DNA of 60,848 bases. Source: Flavobacteriales bacterium (lineage in GTDB: Bacteria; Bacteroidota; Bacteroidia; Flavobacteriales; Flavobacteriaceae). The notes below the pieces were generated by a model, which made no database searches, was not told the origin of the DNA, and saw only the letters and a list, made by a program, of their open reading frames with translations. Positions within the stretch are counted from its first letter, which is position 1; each line of letters begins with the position of its first letter. A program made the translations under genes and the position numbers. Positions 16,993 to 28,058 of the stretch are shown here, in pieces. The stretch is from assembly GCA_003331305.1 (NCBI GenBank), contig QOQB01000009.1, positions 1-60,848 of the forward strand, written 5' to 3'.

Positions 16993-17000
16993 TATCTTTG
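16993..17000 (+). promoter_or_regulatory. -7 element (TATCTTTG) of the folE promoter
   Basis: TATCTTTG fits TAnnTTTG. Transcription would begin near 17006, so the open frame's first ATG (16998) is upstream of the start of the mRNA; the ATG at 17019 is the likely translation start. Confidence 0.5.
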
Positions 17001-17018
17001 CCTATTATGAAGGATGCT

Positions 17019-17702
17019 ATGAAATTTGATCGACTATTAAAAGAGACTTTAGAGGATATCAACGACGATGATCATTTAAGTGGAAATATCGATACACCGC
17101 TACGTGACGATGCTTTTGAAATATCAAACACTGAGAAAATTGAGCGTATTGAAAAAGATGTTACGCGTATTTTAGAAACCATAGGCATGGACCTTACAGA
17201 CGACAGTCTAAGAGGCACTCCTAAACGCGTTGCCAAAATGTTTGTCAACGAACTTTTTGCAGGGCTTCACCCCGACAACAAACCCAGCGCATCTACTTTT
17301 GACAACAAATACAAGTACGGGGAAATGTTGGTGGAAAAAAACATCACCGTCTACTCTACTTGTGAGCACCATTTACTGCCTATCGTTGGCAAGGCGCACG
17401 TCGCTTACATATCCAATGGAACCGTGGTAGGGCTTTCAAAAATGAATCGTTTGGTGGACTATTTTGCCAAGCGTCCGCAAGTACAAGAGCGCTTAACTAT
17501 TCAGGTTGTAAAAGCTTTGCAGGACGTACTAAATACCCAAGATGTGGCCTGTGTCATTGATGCCAAACACCTTTGCGTAAATGCAAGAGGCATTCGCGAT
17601 GTAGATAGCAGCACAGTTACTGCTGAGTTTGGCGGTGCTTTCAAAAAAGCCGAGGTCAGAAAAGAATTCTTGGGGTACCTCAACCTTGACACTTCGTTGT
17701 AA
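17019..17702 (+). CDS. folE: GTP cyclohydrolase I
   Basis: Converts GTP to 7,8-dihydroneopterin triphosphate, the first step to folate. Zinc and catalytic residues lie in STCEHHLLPIVGKAHVAYIS and DAKHLCVNARG; GLSKMNRLVDYFAKRPQVQE is the substrate-site segment. The N-terminus MKFDRLLKETLEDIN resembles other flavobacterial FolE proteins, supporting the start at 17019 (17007 is also possible). 227 residues. cysS begins 3 nt downstream. Confidence 0.95.
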   Translation: MKFDRLLKETLEDINDDDHLSGNIDTPLRDDAFEISNTEKIERIEKDVTRILETIGMDLTDDSLRGTPKRVAKMFVNELFAGLHPDNKPSASTFDNKYKYGEMLVEKNITVYSTCEHHLLPIVGKAHVAYISNGTVVGLSKMNRLVDYFAKRPQVQERLTIQVVKALQDVLNTQDVACVIDAKHLCVNARGIRDVDSSTVTAEFGGAFKKAEVRKEFLGYLNLDTSL

Positions 17703-17705
17703 CCT

Positions 17706-19184
17706 ATGAGCGATACATCCTCATCATTGCATATTTTCAATTCGCTCAGCGGAAAAAAAGAACCGTTTACACCCATTGAAGAAAAGCATGTAGGCATGTA
17801 TGTTTGCGGACCAACTGTATATAGCAATGTTCACTTGGGCAATTGCCGTACGTTTATCTCATTTGATTTGATTTATCGTTACCTAAAGCATTTAGACTAC
17901 TCAGTGCGTTATGTTCGCAACATTACTGATGCAGGGCACTTAGAGCACGATGCGGATGAAGGTGAAGATCGCATCTCCAAAAAAGCTAGATTGGAGCGGA
18001 TTGAACCTATGGAAGTGGTGCAACGCTATACGGTGGATTTTCATAAAACACTAGTCGCATTTAATACACTTCCGCCAAACATCGAGCCAACTGCGACTGG
18101 ACACATTATCGAGCAAATTGAAATTGTAAAAGGTATTCTTGCATCTGGAATGGCTTATGAAATCAATGGCTCTGTTTATTTTGATGTTCAAAAATATAAC
18201 GAATCCAACAACTACGGCATTCTTAGTGGGCGGAAGTTGGAGGATATGATTCACAATACACGCTCACTTTCAGGACAAAGCGACAAACGTTCGCCACAAG
18301 ATTTTGCCCTTTGGAAAAAAGCCGAGCCACAACATATCATGCGTTGGCCCTCGCCCTGGGGAGATGGTTTTCCCGGCTGGCATTTGGAATGTACTGCAAT
18401 GAGTACCAAGTATTTGGGCGAGCAATTTGATATTCATGGGGGCGGTATGGATTTAAAATTTCCACACCACGAATGTGAAATTGCGCAAGCGCAGGCAATA
18501 AATCAAAAAAGCCCTGTTACCACATGGATGCATGCCAACATGCTTACGCTAAACGGTAAAAAAATGGCAAAATCTACAGGAAATAATATTTTGCCAAGCG
18601 AACTCTTTGCCGGGACAAACCCAGTGCTTTCCAAGGCGTTTTCGCCAGATGTAGCGCGCTTTTTTATGCTACAGGCACATTACCGAAGTGTTTTGGATTT
18701 GAGCAGCGATGCATTAGAGGCAGCCGAAAAAGGCTACGAACGATTACTTCATAGTATTGAATTGCTGGCTGATTTACCGAAAAGCAAAGAAAGTAGTGCA
18801 AACATCAACGATCATATTCAAGGCTATTACGCTGCTATGAATGACGATTTTAACAGCCCTGTACTCATTGCACAGCTTTTCGAAACGGTCAAACTTATTC
18901 ATCGTGTAAAACAAGGGGAAGACACCCTAACAGGCACGGACATTGAAAAACTTAGCAAAGCTGTTAACGCGTTTATATTTGACGTTCTGGGGTTAACACT
19001 CACAACAAAAGAACAAGACAACAGCTATTTGGATAAAGCCTTATCTGTACTAATTGATTTACGTGAACAAGCGCGGACGAATAAAGATTTTGCTACTGCT
19101 GATCGTATTCGTGACGAGCTTTTGGCAAAAGGCATTCAACTCAAGGATGGAAAAGACGGTACAACTTACAGTCTATCGTCATGA
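17706..19184 (+). CDS. cysS: cysteinyl-tRNA synthetase
   Basis: Class I synthetase. The HIGH-like motif is [17 protein letters not shown], the zinc ligands include the Cys there and those in [10 protein letters not shown] and [13 protein letters not shown], and the KMSKS-like loop is [10 protein letters not shown]. 492 residues. The stop overlaps the yidD start by 4 nt (ATGA), so yidD is coupled. Confidence 0.96.
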   Translation: MSDTSSSLHIFNSLSGKKEPFTPIEEKHVGMYVCGPTVYSNVHLGNCRTFISFDLIYRYLKHLDYSVRYVRNITDAGHLEHDADEGEDRISKKARLERIEPMEVVQRYTVDFHKTLVAFNTLPPNIEPTATGHIIEQIEIVKGILASGMAYEINGSVYFDVQKYNESNNYGILSGRKLEDMIHNTRSLSGQSDKRSPQDFALWKKAEPQHIMRWPSPWGDGFPGWHLECTAMSTKYLGEQFDIHGGGMDLKFPHHECEIAQAQAINQKSPVTTWMHANMLTLNGKKMAKSTGNNILPSELFAGTNPVLSKAFSPDVARFFMLQAHYRSVLDLSSDALEAAEKGYERLLHSIELLADLPKSKESSANINDHIQGYYAAMNDDFNSPVLIAQLFETVKLIHRVKQGEDTLTGTDIEKLSKAVNAFIFDVLGLTLTTKEQDNSYLDKALSVLIDLREQARTNKDFATADRIRDELLAKGIQLKDGKDGTTYSLSS

Positions 19185-19405
19185 AAAAGGTGTTAATTTT
19201 TCCTTTTTTATTTCTAATCCGTATTTATCAAACGCTTATCTCTCCCCTACTCCCTTCCGCTTGTAGGTTCCATCCAACATGCTCTCAATACAGCATAGAA
19301 GCCTTACAAAAACATGGTCTTTGGAAAGGTACCGTGTTGGCAATCAAACGAATATGTAAATGCCATCCGTGGGGCGGTCAAGGTCATGACCCCGTACCCG
19401 ACTAG
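19181..19405 (+). CDS. yidD: membrane protein insertion efficiency factor YidD
   Basis: A 74-residue protein with an amphipathic N-terminus ([17 protein letters not shown]) and the conserved cysteine pattern [33 protein letters not shown]. It assists YidC-dependent membrane insertion. Here it sits between cysS and lgt instead of next to rnpA/yidC. Confidence 0.93.
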   Translation: MKKVLIFPFLFLIRIYQTLISPLLPSACRFHPTCSQYSIEALQKHGLWKGTVLAIKRICKCHPWGGQGHDPVPD

Positions 19406-19442
19406 GCTATTTTTACTGTATATTTATCGCAAATAAAATCAC

Positions 19443-20276
19443 ATGTTAGCACTCAAGTTTTTGTGGGCCCCAGACCCAGTTGTTATTAGTCTTGGAAGTT
19501 TTAATATTTACTACTACAGCTTAATGTTCGTTGTTGCTTTCGCATCTGGGCTTTATTTGATGAAATTCATGTATAAAAATGAAGGGGTTTCATTGGAATA
19601 CCTAGACCCGCTATTACTCTATATGGTGGCAGGAACACTAATTGGTGCCCGCTTAGGGGAAGTCTTTTTCTACAATTGGGATTATTTTCAAAATAATCTA
19701 TTGGAAATAATTTTGCCTATAAAAATTACAGAAAATGGATGGAAGTTTGTTGGGTTTAGGGGATTAGCAAGTCACGGCGCGGTAGTAGGGATTTTAACCG
19801 CTTTATATCTGTATACCAAAAAATACAAATACACATCTTTGGTATGGCTGTTAGATCGTATTGCTATCACGGTTGCCTTAGGTGGTATTTTTATTCGAAT
19901 TGGAAACTTTTTTAATTCTGAAATTGTTGGAAAATATACTGGAAGTAGTTTTGGAGTTGTCTTTAAAAATAATGGAGAGACCCTACCAAGACACCCTGTT
20001 CAACTCTATGAGTCATTAGGGTACTTCATTGTATTTATTATTCTCTTTTTGATCTATAAAAATACTACTAAGCGAAATCAAAAGGGATTTCTGATTGGTG
20101 CCTTTTTTACGCTGTTGTTTGGGGTACGATTTTTAGCCGAATTTGTAAAAGAAAGTCAAGGTGGTTTTGGTGAAAGCATTGGTTATCTTTCAACAGGTCA
20201 ATGGCTTAGCATCCCGCTTATCTTACTTGGGTTAATCCTAATTGCAATTTCCTATAAAACCAAAGCTAACGCTTAG
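19443..20276 (+). CDS. lgt: prolipoprotein diacylglyceryl transferase
   Basis: Attaches diacylglycerol to the lipobox cysteine of prolipoproteins; an essential inner-membrane enzyme. It has seven or so membrane helices, the signature GGIFIRIGNFFNSEIVGK and HPVQLYES. Another conserved segment is GLASHGAVVGIL with the catalytic His. 277 residues. It ends 6 nt before the convergent secDF stop. Confidence 0.94.
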   Translation: MLALKFLWAPDPVVISLGSFNIYYYSLMFVVAFASGLYLMKFMYKNEGVSLEYLDPLLLYMVAGTLIGARLGEVFFYNWDYFQNNLLEIILPIKITENGWKFVGFRGLASHGAVVGILTALYLYTKKYKYTSLVWLLDRIAITVALGGIFIRIGNFFNSEIVGKYTGSSFGVVFKNNGETLPRHPVQLYESLGYFIVFIILFLIYKNTTKRNQKGFLIGAFFTLLFGVRFLAEFVKESQGGFGESIGYLSTGQWLSIPLILLGLILIAISYKTKANA

Positions 20277-20282
20277 TCGGGT

Positions 20283-23222
20283 TTATTTGCTCTTTTTAGA
20301 GGTATCGAACATTACTGGTGTGGCAATAAACAGCGACGAATACGTACCTACAAGTACGCCCACAATAAGCGCAAACATAAATCCGCGGATTGCTTCTCCA
20401 CCGAAAATAAATATCGCTAATAGCACCACTAATGTGGTAAGTGACGTATTGATTGTTCTACTTAATGTACTGTTAAGGGCACTATTTACCGTTTTTGTAC
20501 TTTCCCAAGACGTATGAAGACGTGTAAATTCACGAATACGGTCAAACACTACTACGGTATCGTTTAATGAATATCCAATTACCGTAAGTACCGCAGCAAT
20601 AAATGCCTGATTTATTTCCATGCTAAACGGCATAAAGGTGTATGTAACCGAAAACACACCCAATACAATGAGTACGTCGTGGAAAACTGCAGCAACCGCA
20701 CCAAGTGAATATTGCCACTTTCGGAAACGCAAAAGTATATACAAGAATACCACAATGAGTGATCCAAATACCGCCAAGAAAGAATTCTTCTTAATATCAT
20801 CGGCAATTGTAGGCCCTACTTTTATGGAAGACATAATACCTACTTGTTTGTCCTCAGCGCCATTAACAAAATCATCGTATGATAAATTTTGAGGCAGATA
20901 AGTTGATAGGCCCCCGTACAATGCTTCTTGAATTTCGTTATCTACTTCAATACCCTCCACGTCGACCTTATAGTTAGTGGTGATTTTAAGCTGATTGTCC
21001 TCACCAAAAGTTTTGGCTTCGGCGCTACCCAAAAGTGAAGCTAATTGCGCTTGCGCATCAGATGGATTAACCGCCTGCTCAAAACGAACCGTGTACGACC
21101 GTCCACCAACAAAGTCAACTCCTTGATTTAACCCTTTTGTAAAAAGAGAGAAAACACCAATAGTAATCAACGCCCCCGAGATTACGTAGGCAATTGTGCG
21201 TTTTTTAAGGAATGTAATAGCCAAGTTTCGGAATAAATTTTTAGTGGCTTTGGTAGCAAATTCTAATGAATATCCTTTGCTTAGGCGTCCATCCACAAGA
21301 AGTCTTGTTACAAAAATAGCAGTACACAACGACGTAGCGATACCTATAAGTAAGGTGGTAGCAAACCCCTTAATGGGTCCTGTTCCGAAAATAAATAAGA
21401 TAAACGCCGTTAGTCCTGTGGTGATATTCGCATCTAATATAGAAGACAAGGCATTTTTAAACCCGTCTGAAACAGCTTGTTTTTGACCTTTACCTTTTGC
21501 CAATTCTTCGCGGATACGTTCAAATATAAGCACGTTGGCGTCGACAGACATACCAATGGTAAGTACAATACCCGCAATACCTGGAAGTGTAAGAACAGCT
21601 CCTAGCCCGGCTAGAATTCCAAAAATCAAAATGATATTAAGTGTAAGTGCCATATCAGCGTAAAAACCTGCACGACCGTAATAAAAAATCATCCAAGCCA
21701 ACACCAAAAGAAGTGCGATTACAAATGAATTGATTCCACTTTCAATAGCTTCTTGTCCAAGCGATGGCCCAACAATTTCAGATTGGATAATTTCGGCAGC
21801 TGCAGGAAGTTTACCAGCACGAAGAACATTAGCTAAATCAATTGCTTCATTAAGCGAAAACTGGCCTGAAATTTCTGAACGGCCACCAGCAATAGCCCCT
21901 TTTGAAACACCTGGTGCGGAATACACCACATCGTCTAATACAATGGCAATATTGCTACCCTCGCGGAACGCTTTACCTGTCATATCTTCCCAAATACGCG
22001 CTCCTTTTCCATTCATTTGCATGGAAACTGCTGGCGCCCCAAGTTGGTCATATGTTTGAGCCGCATCAACAATTACACTTCCACTTAAGGGAGGTTCGTT
22101 AGCCCTGTTAGCATTGACCACGTATAAATCAACAATAGCTGTTTGGGCATCGGGAATTCCCCATAAAAATTTGGTAAAACGCAAATCAGCAGGAAGTAAT
22201 GCACGAACATCTGAACGATTTAAGTACTCTTCCAAAATAGGTTGGTCCTTTGCATCAACCTGTAATAGAACGGGACCTCCAGAATACCCAGCCCCTTTGA
22301 CATAATCGTAAATAGGGTTTACTACGGTGCTTATAGAATCCTGCTGTGCAGAAACGTCCGAAAGCAAATCGTCAATATCTGAGGTTTCTTCAGTAACAGC
22401 TTCTTCTTTTTGAGATGCTACAACCGTCTTAAGTAGTTCATTGGCTTGAGCCAAAAATGCACCATAAGATTGGTTTGAAGCGGTTTCCCAAAATTCTAAT
22501 TGCGCCGTGCTTTGCAAAAGATTTTTTACACGCTCCACATCACGTGCTCCTGGGAGTTCTACCAAAATACGACCCGAATTGCCTAAACGTTGAATATTGG
22601 GTTGGGTCACACCAAATTTATCAATACGCTTGCGTAATACCTCAAAGGCAGAAACAATTGAAGCATCAATTTTTCTTCGAATGATAGGTTGGACCTCATC
22701 ATCGTTCATGTTAAAATTGATGTCATCGCTCAATGTTCGATTGGCAAAAATATCAGGACTCGCTAGCTTTTGATCTCCTTTTATAACGTCAAATGCCTCA
22801 AAAAAACTTTCTACATAGGTGTCGTCTGAAGATTTTTGTAAGACATCTGCATCTTCCAATGCACGATTAAATAGTGGGTTACGTGAATTTTCTGCTAAAC
22901 CTTTTAAAATATCTTTTACAGATACTTGCAAGATAACGTTGATCCCACCTTTAAGGTCAAGCCCTTTGTTGAGTTCACGGTCTTTTGCAGTGCCGTATGA
23001 CGTGTAGCCAAAAGCCGTTTCGCTAGATATGGAATCTAAGTAATTTTGTTCGGCAATATCCACTAGCGCAAAATAATTTGCGTCATCTGGGTTAACCGAA
23101 GCTTGTGCAAATGTTTTTGCGTCTGACTCTATCTTTGATGAAACAAAGGTGAATGAAAGTTGGTAAAGGCTGACAAGGCCAAATAAAACGGTGAAAAGTT
23201 TGATAAGTCCGTTATTCTGCAT
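20283..23222 (-). CDS. secDF: fused protein translocase subunit SecDF
   Basis: A 979-residue fusion of SecD and SecF that uses the proton gradient to help pull proteins through SecYEG. The SecD half has a large periplasmic domain (GLDLKGGINVILQVSV near residue 92, VELPGARDVERV) and GMSVDANVLIFERIREEL; the SecF half begins near residue 670 and has GLNQGVDFVGGRSY, GYSLNDTVVVFDRIRE and a closing set of helices. About twelve membrane segments are expected. A strong promoter lies just upstream. Confidence 0.96.
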   Translation of the reverse strand: MQNNGLIKLFTVLFGLVSLYQLSFTFVSSKIESDAKTFAQASVNPDDANYFALVDIAEQNYLDSISSETAFGYTSYGTAKDRELNKGLDLKGGINVILQVSVKDILKGLAENSRNPLFNRALEDADVLQKSSDDTYVESFFEAFDVIKGDQKLASPDIFANRTLSDDINFNMNDDEVQPIIRRKIDASIVSAFEVLRKRIDKFGVTQPNIQRLGNSGRILVELPGARDVERVKNLLQSTAQLEFWETASNQSYGAFLAQANELLKTVVASQKEEAVTEETSDIDDLLSDVSAQQDSISTVVNPIYDYVKGAGYSGGPVLLQVDAKDQPILEEYLNRSDVRALLPADLRFTKFLWGIPDAQTAIVDLYVVNANRANEPPLSGSVIVDAAQTYDQLGAPAVSMQMNGKGARIWEDMTGKAFREGSNIAIVLDDVVYSAPGVSKGAIAGGRSEISGQFSLNEAIDLANVLRAGKLPAAAEIIQSEIVGPSLGQEAIESGINSFVIALLLVLAWMIFYYGRAGFYADMALTLNIILIFGILAGLGAVLTLPGIAGIVLTIGMSVDANVLIFERIREELAKGKGQKQAVSDGFKNALSSILDANITTGLTAFILFIFGTGPIKGFATTLLIGIATSLCTAIFVTRLLVDGRLSKGYSLEFATKATKNLFRNLAITFLKKRTIAYVISGALITIGVFSLFTKGLNQGVDFVGGRSYTVRFEQAVNPSDAQAQLASLLGSAEAKTFGEDNQLKITTNYKVDVEGIEVDNEIQEALYGGLSTYLPQNLSYDDFVNGAEDKQVGIMSSIKVGPTIADDIKKNSFLAVFGSLIVVFLYILLRFRKWQYSLGAVAAVFHDVLIVLGVFSVTYTFMPFSMEINQAFIAAVLTVIGYSLNDTVVVFDRIREFTRLHTSWESTKTVNSALNSTLSRTINTSLTTLVVLLAIFIFGGEAIRGFMFALIVGVLVGTYSSLFIATPVMFDTSKKSK

Positions 23223-23254
23223 GATATAGAATTTAGTGTCGTAAATGAGACGAG

Positions 23255-23285
23255 CAAATATAACGTATCCGCCCTGATTAACAAA
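23255..23285 (-). promoter_or_regulatory. promoter of secDF (TTTG-N19-TATATTTG)
   Basis: On the minus strand TTTG (23285-23282), a 19-nt spacer and TATATTTG (23262-23255) match the Bacteroidota consensus fully. The implied start near 23248 leaves a leader of about 26 nt before the ATG at 23222. Confidence 0.75.
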
Positions 23286-23308
23286 TACCTATTTAAAGCG
23301 TTGAAAAA

Positions 23309-24244
23309 TTACGAAAGAATCCCATCTAACGCGGCATTCATGGTGCGAACAGCAGCAGCGCTTCTATCAAATGTTGCTTGTTCTTCATCGTTAAGGTTTA
23401 CATCTACAATAGACTCCCAGCCCGAACGGCCGATTACACATGGTACACCAATGCAGATATCTTCTTGGTTGTATTCGCCTTCAAGGTATACAGAACATGG
23501 GATAATACGCTTTTGATCGTTCAAAATACTGTCCACCAAATAAGCAACTGAGGCACCAGGCGCGTACCACGCCGAAGTACCTAATAGTTTGGTGAGTGTC
23601 GCGCCACCTACCATGGTGTCAGCAGCTAATTGCTTTAGCGCATCATCCTCTAATAAAGTTGAAACTGGTATTCCGTTATAAGACGCAAGTCTTGTGAGTG
23701 GAATCATGGTTGTATCTCCGTGACCCCCAATAACCATACCGTGAATATCGTTTGCAGGTTTGTCTAGGGCGAGAGAGAGGTAGGTCTTAAATCGCGAGCT
23801 ATCTAAAGCACCACCCATTCCAATAATGCGATTTTTTGGCAATCCTGTTTTTTTCAATGTCAAATAGGTCATGGTGTCCATAGGATTAGATACGACAACA
23901 ATAATAGCATTTGGCGAATTCGCCAAAATATTTTCTGAAACAGTTTGAACTATTCCTGCGTTAATACCAATAAGTTCCTCACGAGTCATTCCTGGCTTTC
24001 GTGGAATACCTGAAGTGATAACCACTACGTCGCTATTAGCGGTTTTGGAATAATCGTTTGTAGTCCCTACAATTTTGGTGTTAAAACCAAGTGTTGTAGC
24101 AGTTTGCATCATATCAAGGGCTTTACCCTCAGCAAAACCTTCTTTAATGTCTAGCAATACAACCTCGCTAGCGATACGTTGTGTAGCAATAGCGTCTGCG
24201 CAAGTGGCACCTACATTTCCGGCACCTACAATAGTAACTTTCAT
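23309..24244 (-). CDS. mdh: malate dehydrogenase
   Basis: NAD-dependent oxidation of malate in the TCA cycle. The N-terminal Rossmann motif is VTIVGAGNVGATCADAIA; substrate arginines lie in GIPRKPGMTREELIGIN, and the catalytic His in VIGGHGDTTMIPL. At 311 residues it is the LDH-like bacterial form. It is monocistronic with its own -7 box upstream. Confidence 0.95.
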   Translation of the reverse strand: MKVTIVGAGNVGATCADAIATQRIASEVVLLDIKEGFAEGKALDMMQTATTLGFNTKIVGTTNDYSKTANSDVVVITSGIPRKPGMTREELIGINAGIVQTVSENILANSPNAIIVVVSNPMDTMTYLTLKKTGLPKNRIIGMGGALDSSRFKTYLSLALDKPANDIHGMVIGGHGDTTMIPLTRLASYNGIPVSTLLEDDALKQLAADTMVGGATLTKLLGTSAWYAPGASVAYLVDSILNDQKRIIPCSVYLEGEYNQEDICIGVPCVIGRSGWESIVDVNLNDEEQATFDRSAAAVRTMNAALDGILS

Positions 24245-24265
24245 CTATTTGTTATTTTGGTGCAG

Positions 24266-24295
24266 CAAAAATACGGCTTGAACGCCAATACTAAA
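24266..24295 (-). promoter_or_regulatory. likely promoter of mdh
   Basis: On the minus strand TATTTTTG (24273-24266) fits TAnnTTTG, with TTTAG (24295-24291) about 17 nt upstream as an imperfect -33 element. The ATG follows 21 nt downstream of the box. Confidence 0.45.
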
Positions 24296-24365
24296 AGATT
24301 AGTCGTTATTATTTATAAGGATGAGTAAATCAGTCGTTTATAATCAACAAATACCAGCTATGAAA

Positions 24366-25379
24366 TTACCTGATACTAAAGCCAAAACCTGCGGTAAATG
24401 TGTTGTATTCTTGAAACGCGTAGTCTGCGCTAAACGTAAATATCAAAAGTTTTAGTCTAACTCCCACATTTGATCTTAAACTTTGTCCTTTAAAATTTAG
24501 ATTAATGGGATCAGTGTACGTCTTGCTTTCGGTTTTATAATTACCTAACAAACTCACTTCAGAATTAAAAGATGAAGTGCCTATTCCGCCATAAATTGTT
24601 AAGATTGATAATTTTTTAGAAGCTACCAATTGGAATGTTAAACTATTAGTGTCAAACTCGACTGCTTGTGTTGGCTCATCAGTTGGGTTTAAGCTAACCT
24701 TAGAGTTCACGTTTGTCCATGCAATCAATGCAGACATGTCTATTGGCAATTTATTAATAAATGGCAGCCAATGTTTAATATCATGCATAAGTCCAATTCC
24801 GAATGTTGAAAGTTCAGCGTCTTGTGCGGATATTTTTGGTATGTATCTAAATTTAACATCTGTATGCTTAAACAGACCAATACCAGCTTGAATAGTAGCA
24901 GTTGGTATTATGTTATATCCAATATCCTCTTTTAGTCCTAAACCAGGTGGCGCAGATATAGAGATATCGTCATTACCCTCATTAAAAGTAAAGTTGAGCA
25001 ATGGTCTGTTATTTTCTGCTCCTGCCCCACCAAAGGGACCTAAGAGAGTTGGAATACTAGCAGAGCTAACGCTGTTGTCAGTTAATTTAATATTGGTATA
25101 GTCAGCGTTGTTGAAAGTAAAGAATTCTTTGTTGGTTGGTATTAACGATGCATTTGAAATGACGGAAATATCAACCCCAAATCTTTTGTGCGTCTTTGCA
25201 GTATTATACCATCCACCATTAAGTCCGTAACCGAATCCTGCTGTTGCTGGTTCTATGTAATTCTCTAAAAACACCTGAGCATCGTCCACACCACCTTCTA
25301 ATACTGTGGACAAATCTAATTGGGCAAAAGAAATATGGCCCACAAAAAGAAGACCTAATAATTTGAATGCTTTGTTCAT
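24366..25379 (-). CDS. DUF6588-type outer-membrane protein
   Basis: A 337-residue exported protein (signal peptide MNKAFKLLGLLFVGHISFAQ). The opening of the mature form, VDDAQVFLENYIEPATAGFG followed by YGLNGGWYNTAKTHKRFGVD, matches the DUF6588 pattern as I recall it, and the rest alternates like a beta barrel up to a terminal FTAGFGFSIR strand. Function unknown; probably resides in the outer membrane. It follows the 172-residue gene after 34 nt and is likely cotranscribed with it. Confidence 0.7.
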   Translation of the reverse strand: MNKAFKLLGLLFVGHISFAQLDLSTVLEGGVDDAQVFLENYIEPATAGFGYGLNGGWYNTAKTHKRFGVDISVISNASLIPTNKEFFTFNNADYTNIKLTDNSVSSASIPTLLGPFGGAGAENNRPLLNFTFNEGNDDISISAPPGLGLKEDIGYNIIPTATIQAGIGLFKHTDVKFRYIPKISAQDAELSTFGIGLMHDIKHWLPFINKLPIDMSALIAWTNVNSKVSLNPTDEPTQAVEFDTNSLTFQLVASKKLSILTIYGGIGTSSFNSEVSLLGNYKTESKTYTDPINLNFKGQSLRSNVGVRLKLLIFTFSADYAFQEYNTFTAGFGFSIR

Positions 25380-25413
25380 GATTCACTACTTTAATTAATT
25401 CTAATAAAAGACA

Positions 25414-25932
25414 TTAGTTAGTCACGACAGTGATCTTTACATTTGAGGTAATATCAACATAAAAATCATCATCATTTAGAGGCGTTTCGGAGGAGAACGA
25501 TACTTTGTATGTATATTTACCGCTTTGGATTTCTTGGATCAAGTTAAAGCTGTTGACAAGATCAAGGTCTACCGCTTGGTTGTCTGATAGCGTGTACGTA
25601 TTATCAACAACAGTCATATCACCAATTTCAATTTTCGCATCAACGGTAATACTATTTACGTCGTAATTCCTTAAAGTAAGTGTAACACCTTCCAAGTTAG
25701 AGGATTTAAGTACATCTCCGTGTTTTTCTATAAGATCGCCTAAATCAACTTCACCCGTCTGAAAAAACTCCGAAAAGCTTCCTTTGTCAGTTATATGAAA
25801 TGTATTGACAAAATTATCAGCAACTTCGACTTCGATGGCATCGTCTTCGCACATACCAGACATCAGTAAAAAGGGCAGCGCTATTAAAAAGTATTTTTTT
25901 GATGCTAGTTTAAAATTGGGGAATGATAACAT
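25414..25932 (-). CDS. hypothetical exported beta-rich protein
   Basis: 172 residues. A hydrophobic segment (YFLIALPFLLMSGMC) ends at cysteine 28, possibly a lipoprotein site although the -1 Met is unusual. The rest is acidic and predicted to be mostly strands (VEVADNFVNTFHITDKG..., VTLTLRNYDVNSITVDAKIE), like a small beta-sandwich. I do not recognise the family. The location just upstream of the DUF6588 gene suggests the two act together at the envelope. Confidence 0.6.
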   Translation of the reverse strand: MLSFPNFKLASKKYFLIALPFLLMSGMCEDDAIEVEVADNFVNTFHITDKGSFSEFFQTGEVDLGDLIEKHGDVLKSSNLEGVTLTLRNYDVNSITVDAKIEIGDMTVVDNTYTLSDNQAVDLDLVNSFNLIQEIQSGKYTYKVSFSSETPLNDDDFYVDITSNVKITVVTN

Positions 25933-26005
25933 AGTATGTGATTAAGAATTGAAATTAAATTTAAGTAAAATTAGTATTTTTTTGGTGCGTGACCTAAAAA
26001 AGCAA

Positions 26006-27952
<1,947 letters not shown>

Positions 27953-27972
27953 TTAAGAAAAAGCTATTCTTA

Positions 27973-27980
27973 CAAATTTA
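27973..27980 (-). promoter_or_regulatory. -7 element (TAAATTTG) upstream of gyrB
   Basis: On the minus strand TAAATTTG fits TAnnTTTG, 29 nt before the ATG. I see no strong -33 TTG at the expected distance. Confidence 0.4.
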
Positions 27981-28058
27981 ACCTAAAAGCCACACTTTTA
28001 TAGTAGAAGCGAGGCCTGTTTTAGGTCAAGTTATCAACATTATGTGGGTAAAAAACGG

